A stretch of 41,923 nucleotides of DNA from Bacteroidales bacterium (GTDB lineage: Bacteria; Bacteroidota; Bacteroidia; Bacteroidales; F082): positions 1-41,923 of the forward strand of contig JAEEJS010000042.1 of assembly GCA_016282015.1 (NCBI GenBank), written 5' to 3'. Positions 40,832 through 41,923 of this stretch are shown here, one piece after another. Positions within the stretch are counted from its first letter, which is position 1. Each line of letters starts with the position of its first letter. The notes below the pieces were generated by a model. That model made no database searches and was not told the origin of the DNA. It saw only the letters and a list, made by a program, of their open reading frames with translations. A program made the translations under genes and the position numbers.

Positions 40832-41923
40832 TTAGATAATCTTGAAAATAACCTCGACACTCACATGACGGCTCTCTGTCTTTTCAGTCGAATAATACTC
40901 GTAGGTCGGCTGATTTATGGAATTGTCTGTCCGGTTCCAGTCAAACAAGTCATTCACATTTACCAATACCGACATACGGTTCTTGAAGAAGTCTATCTTC
41001 ATTCCGCAATCTATGCCGTATGGCGTCTGAGTATACGAATAAAGAGCCTGTTTCTTGGAGTTGTAATAGGCCGAGGCGTACAGCTCCAGACGTTTCCAAA
41101 GCTTGGTCCATATGTTCATGGTGAGGTTGTAACAGAACATATCGCTTTTCACCACCTCATCTTCCGACACCGGATACTCCAAGTGTGAATTGAAGAGATT
41201 GGCGTAAAACCTCGCGTTGAGCATGGCCGACGGACGATAAGTGAGGTTCAGCTCGCAACCTGCATCGCTGTATCCGCCAAGGTTGACAGGCTTGTTGTAG
41301 GTCACATAACGGCCGTAAATCTCGCTGTATTCCGAATATTGCACATCGTTGATGTAATTGGACGAGCCTTTGTAATAGGCGTTGATGCCGACCGAACCGA
41401 ACTTTTCCCAGTATTTAGTCCATTCAGCCTTGACAACATGCGTAGACGCAGGCTTCAAATCGGGGTTGCCCACATCGAAAGAGTCTTCCTGATAGAGTAT
41501 TCTCTTTGAGAATTTCCTGACAAAGGGATAATCGGTCTTATGAGTGTAGCCTATACTGAAATTATGCTGTTTTGCAGTGCTGTAAGTGACATAAAACGAC
41601 GGATGAACTGTAAAGAAATACTTCTCAAAATCGTACCAATGCTCGTCAGGGAAATTGGCCGTCATCACAGTGTAGTCAAAGTCTATGCCCGGCTTTACGG
41701 TAAAACGTCCGAAACTATGTTGCAAGTTGATAAGAAGCTCGTTTTTGTCGGTGTAATAATTGCGAATCTCAGTCCTGAGGGTGTCGCGCACATATTGACC
41801 GTCAGCTATGGTGTCGAACAACAGCTTGTTACCGTCGGGTTTGTGAGTTTTCATCAAGGCGATGTATAGCTCGCCCTTTTCAGAATAAGGCAAAGTGTAT
41901 TCAGCTTTGGCATTCCAGTGGAA
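40832..41923 (-). CDS. TonB-dependent-receptor-type outer-membrane beta-barrel, C-terminal part (5' end outside window)
   Basis: The frame stays open to the window edge; 363 residues are visible and the true start lies beyond. The sequence is all amphipathic strands with short loops: NFSIGYTHKTDYPFVRKFSK, then DSFDVGNPDLKPASTHVVKA, MNIWTKLWKRLELYASAYYN, and NRMSVLVNVNDLFDWNRTDN. GNPxLKP...H and a late VxxNDLF are signatures of the outer-membrane barrel family (OMP_b-brl_3) and TonB-dependent receptors. The C-terminal strand is VSVEVIFKII. Plug and carboxypeptidase-like domains would be upstream. The TonB-like protein at 17520 could energise it. Substrate unknown. Confidence 0.85.
   Translation of the reverse strand, partial: FHWNAKAEYTLPYSEKGELYIALMKTHKPDGNKLLFDTIADGQYVRDTLRTEIRNYYTDKNELLINLQHSFGRFTVKPGIDFDYTVMTANFPDEHWYDFEKYFFTVHPSFYVTYSTAKQHNFSIGYTHKTDYPFVRKFSKRILYQEDSFDVGNPDLKPASTHVVKAEWTKYWEKFGSVGINAYYKGSSNYINDVQYSEYSEIYGRYVTYNKPVNLGGYSDAGCELNLTYRPSAMLNARFYANLFNSHLEYPVSEDEVVKSDMFCYNLTMNIWTKLWKRLELYASAYYNSKKQALYSYTQTPYGIDCGMKIDFFKNRMSVLVNVNDLFDWNRTDNSINQPTYEYYSTEKTESRHVSVEVIFKII

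Overview
The window looks like chromosomal DNA from a member of the Bacteroidota, probably an uncultured or anaerobic Bacteroidales. Evidence: promoters of the TAnnTTTG type recur upstream of genes; there is a type IX secretion (T9SS) outer-membrane translocon gene (sprA) in the characteristic ruvA-sprA-gcvH neighbourhood, and a subtilase with a T9SS C-terminal sorting domain; pyruvate:ferredoxin oxidoreductase and a pyrophosphate-type phosphofructokinase point to anaerobic, PPi-using energy metabolism. No rRNA, tRNA, CRISPR array, phage or transposase gene was recognised.

Layout. 1-1800: the end of a large secreted protein with Fn3-like repeats, a terminator, and a 40-codon ParD-like antitoxin remnant translationally coupled to deoC. 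1.8-5 kb: deoC diverges from a porin plus nucleoside-recognition membrane protein pair. 5-6.4 kb: aspartate kinase, whose promoter is bracketed by a perfect 16-bp inverted repeat. 6.4-7.5 kb: AT-rich HicBA toxin-antitoxin module and a lipoprotein. 7.5-8.8 kb: PPi-type PFK on the minus strand. 8.9-21.1 kb: ruvA-sprA, gcvH-vanZ, then tonB-lytTR-TPR, where several downstream genes start with TTG or GTG. 21.1-23.1 kb: two minus-strand envelope genes, one with a transglutaminase-like triad. 23.2-24.04 kb: divIC/ftsB-like gene and a Cys/His heptad-repeat lipoprotein closed by a 12-bp-stem terminator. 24.1-26.5 kb: CsgG-like, small lipoprotein, DUF4810 and DUF799 operon. 26.5-30.05 kb: nifJ/PFOR. 30.06-30.48 kb: palindrome, terminator and a candidate long-hairpin RNA resembling 6S RNA. 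30.5-32.7 kb: AT-rich block with two secreted proteins and a RelB/DinJ + PIN toxin-antitoxin pair. 32.7-35 kb: transglutaminase-like protein, small membrane proteins and 5-formyl-THF cyclo-ligase. 35-38.2 kb: glyA, polyprenyl synthase and a PorT-like barrel. 38.2-41.9 kb: T9SS-dependent subtilase and the C-terminal part of a TonB-dependent-receptor-type barrel.

Themes: cell-envelope export and outer-membrane biology (SprA, TonB, CsgG operon, T9SS cargo, barrels), one-carbon/glycine metabolism (gcvH, glyA, 5-FCL) and anaerobic central metabolism (PPi-PFK, PFOR). The most attractive unexplained elements are the structured RNA at about 30238-30418, the CEKHEGK repeat lipoprotein, the inverted repeat around the aspartate kinase promoter, and a CsgG export operon with no curli subunit in view. 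All family calls come from reading motifs by eye; no database search was run.
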